From 2-01-FULL-49-22 sp036507655 (lineage in GTDB: Bacteria > Patescibacteriota > Saccharimonadia > Saccharimonadales > UBA10212), in NCBI GenBank assembly GCA_036507655.1, contig DATCIS010000024.1, positions 1-6,463 of the forward strand: a stretch of DNA of 6,463 nt. The letters run 5' to 3'. A program made the translations under genes and the position numbers. Under the pieces are notes generated by a model. It worked only from the letters and a program-made list of their open reading frames with translations. It was not told the origin of the DNA and did no database searches. Each line of letters starts with the position of its first letter. Position 1 is the stretch's first letter. Of this stretch, positions 5,165 to 6,463 are shown piece by piece.

Positions 5165-5906
5165 GCTCCGAATGACAGTGAGGCCGGCTACCGGCTTCTC
5201 GCACTTCATCCATCTAGGGCTTATTATCATCTTGCCAATACTGGCTTACGTGCTGGTAAGGATAGATTTTGTAGCCGTAGCTATCTTACTGGTACTACTG
5301 GCCAAGTGGCGGATATTCGCCGTCCGCCCTCGCTATTGGCTGGTCAACATCGTCTCTAACGGTATCGATATCTTGGTTGGTATCAGTTTCGTGCTGCTGA
5401 TGTCGGCTACATCGGCTGAATGGTGGCAGCTTTTCTGGGCGGCGCTTTATATAGGTTGGTTGGTTTGGCTGAAACCTAAATCGGATGTCCTGAGCGTATC
5501 AGCTCAGGCGACGATAGGGCAGTTGCTGGGCCTAACAGTTCTATACCTAAAGTTCGGCGATGCCAGCCTGGCTGTGTTGGTAGCGGGAACCTGGGCGGTA
5601 ACATATCTGGCGGCCAGGCATTTTTTGACCAGTTTCGAGGAGTCGCGCACATCGCTGCTGGCCGATGTCTGGGCCTATTTTGCGGCCAGCCTAGCCTTTA
5701 TTTTGGGCCACTGGCTGCTGTTTTACGGCTCAATACCACAGATATTGATATTTTTGACGACTATCGGTTACGGCTTAGCCGCGCTTTATTATCTTGATGC
5801 CTCTGAACGTTTAAGCGGGCGTTTTAAGCGCCAACTGCTGGTAATTATGAGCGCCATTCTGCTGATTGTTATTGTGCTGTCCGACTGGACCGGCGCGACT
5901 GTCTAA
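5145..5906 (+). CDS. Multi-pass membrane protein of unknown function, coupled to the LCP gene
   Basis: 253 residues from ATG 5145, which overlaps the LCP stop by 20 nt. ATG 5172, 7 nt after that stop, would remove nine residues, and TTG 5133 is a less likely start. None has a clear Shine-Dalgarno. I favour 5145 because its basic opening (MRALITKLRMTVRP) suits the first inside loop of a membrane protein. About eight to nine hydrophobic helices are visible, roughly at 23-39, 41-53, 68-86, 91-108, 118-134, 139-157, 173-195, 197-215 and 230-246. Features that look conserved are GFSHFIHLG near the N-terminus and the basic loop KWRIFAVRPRYW after helix 2. I know no enzyme family with these motifs. 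From memory, similar proteins occur next to LCP genes in Saccharibacteria. Its position suggests a role in envelope polymer or lipid handling, which is inference only. It converges on prmC with a 27-bp gap. Confidence 0.85.
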   Translation: MRALITKLRMTVRPATGFSHFIHLGLIIILPILAYVLVRIDFVAVAILLVLLAKWRIFAVRPRYWLVNIVSNGIDILVGISFVLLMSATSAEWWQLFWAALYIGWLVWLKPKSDVLSVSAQATIGQLLGLTVLYLKFGDASLAVLVAGTWAVTYLAARHFLTSFEESRTSLLADVWAYFAASLAFILGHWLLFYGSIPQILIFLTTIGYGLAALYYLDASERLSGRFKRQLLVIMSAILLIVIVLSDWTGATV

Positions 5907-5909
5907 GCA

Positions 5910-5923
5910 CCGCAGGGTTGCGG
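5910..5923. terminator. Small GC-rich hairpin between convergent genes, doubtful terminator
   Basis: CCGCA at 5910-5914 pairs with TGCGG at 5919-5923 around a GGGT loop, in the 27-bp gap between the membrane protein gene and prmC. The stem is only 5 bp and there is no run of T on either side, so it would be a poor intrinsic terminator. It is the only stem-loop in that gap. Confidence 0.2.
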
Positions 5924-5933
5924 CGTTCAACGA

Positions 5934-6463
5934 CTAAGAGAATAGATGTATAAAATCTTGTTTTTGTTGTTCTTTAAAACCAGCGGCCAGGGCTATTTTA
6001 GTTAATTTATGGTGTTGAGGCGGCAATGACTCGGTTAACATATATTTTGGCCGCCAGCTAAAGTGTGTCAGCTGTTCAAAGAGCCGGCGATAGACGTCAA
6101 GACCGTCTTGGCCGCCGAAGATGGCGATTTTGGGCTCCATGGCGGCCGCTTGGTTAATCTGCCAATGATTCGGCACATAGGGCAGGTTGGCGAGGATAAC
6201 ATCGTAGGCTTTATGGCTGTTACGCAGCAAATCGCGTTTAACGGCTCTCAGGTGTAGTTCATGCAAAGCACAATTATGTTTGGCTACGGCCAATGCCGAA
6301 GCGTCAACGTCGTACAAATCGACGTTATGATTTTGCAGCTCAAGCGCGGCGGTGATTCCTAGGGCGCCTGAACCGGTGCCAACGTCGGCAATCTTCCAGC
6401 TCATAGCTCTTAGCTCATGGCTCATAGCTAGCTGCTTTAGAAGTTCGATCATCGTTTCTGATT
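5934..6463 (-). CDS. prmC: PrmC/HemK-type N5-glutamine methyltransferase, N-terminus outside the window
   Basis: The minus-strand frame ends at TAG 5936-5934 and stays open to the right edge. An ATG at 6452 is not the start: upstream codons read Ser-Glu-Thr, continuing to MIELL, which matches the PRxETEEL block that precedes the SAM domain in PrmC. The visible 175 or so residues are the catalytic half. Motif I is IADVGTGSGALGI, the acidic end of strand 2 is DLYDVD, and the catalytic motif reads ANLPYVP (6188-6177 encode NLPY) where PrmC normally has NPPY. PrmC methylates the GGQ glutamine of release factors RF1 and RF2 in the cytoplasm. The N-terminal substrate-binding helical domain cannot be seen, so a related N5-glutamine or other N-methyltransferase remains possible. 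The linker between the Glu-Thr block and motif I (peptide AMSHELRAMSW) is encoded by a heptanucleotide repeat. Confidence 0.8.
   Translation of the reverse strand, partial: SETMIELLKQLAMSHELRAMSWKIADVGTGSGALGITAALELQNHNVDLYDVDASALAVAKHNCALHELHLRAVKRDLLRNSHKAYDVILANLPYVPNHWQINQAAAMEPKIAIFGGQDGLDVYRRLFEQLTHFSWRPKYMLTESLPPQHHKLTKIALAAGFKEQQKQDFIHLFS
6399..6433. repeat. Heptanucleotide tandem repeat inside prmC, 4 units of GCTCATA type plus a decayed fifth
   Basis: On the plus strand, 7-mers follow each other exactly: GCTCATA (6399), GCTCTTA (6406), GCTCATG (6413), GCTCATA (6420), then GCTAGCT (6427). GCT opens every unit. Read on the minus strand as part of prmC, the array encodes the linker with a 7-residue period (AMSHELR then AMSW), since three 7-nt units equal seven codons. 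The array lies between the Glu-Thr block and the SAM-binding motif and keeps the frame open; the other two minus frames contain stops. Confidence 0.85.

Noticed and set aside
6450..6452. ATG as the start of a 172-residue methyltransferase
   Set aside because: The frame stays open upstream, and the preceding Ser-Glu-Thr codons belong to the conserved block before the SAM domain, so the gene continues outside the window.

Overview
The window reads as a chromosomal segment of a small-genome bacterium of the Candidate Phyla Radiation (Patescibacteria), most likely a Saccharibacteria relative (TM7). This placement is inferred from gene content and style, not from a marker gene. The signs are a hexapeptide-repeat surface protein with a compact C-terminal domain, a free-standing receiver protein, a monoderm-type envelope set (signal peptidase I and a LytR-CpsA-Psr protein), short gaps, and starts placed almost directly behind -10 boxes with little or no Shine-Dalgarno sequence. 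The standard genetic code fits every gene.

Layout. 1-492 (+) is the 3' end of a beta-solenoid-like surface protein. 536-949 (+) is a single-domain response regulator. 1039-2668 (+) is a parA-parB pair with an 8-nt overlap, the chromosome-segregation and nucleoid-positioning module. 2703-3428 (-) is lepB, convergent with parB. 3533-5164 (+) is an LCP-family membrane protein, divergent from lepB. 5145-5906 (+) is a multi-pass membrane protein of unknown function overlapping the LCP gene by 20 nt. 5934 to the right edge (-) is most of a prmC/hemK-type methyltransferase whose N-terminus lies outside the window. There are no RNA genes, insertion sequences or CRISPR arrays, and no gene-free stretch longer than about 105 bp.

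How the genes work together. parA and parB act as one segregation unit. lepB, the LCP protein and the downstream membrane protein form an envelope neighbourhood: export and signal-peptide cleavage, attachment of glycopolymers to the wall, and an unknown membrane partner. The surface protein at the left edge is a plausible client of that export route.

What stands out is non-coding or semi-coding. Two short tandem arrays with an exact 7-nt period but different unit sequences occur in this 6.5 kb. One, TAGGACA-like, fills the upstream region of the divergent lepB/LCP promoters. The other, GCTCATA-like, lies inside the prmC reading frame and encodes a linker peptide before the SAM-binding motif. 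A third, degenerate heptamer tract sits directly in front of the LCP -10 box. Promoter placement also suggests leaderless transcripts for the response regulator and lepB. The coding content is otherwise ordinary core gene content, and I see no new multi-gene system.
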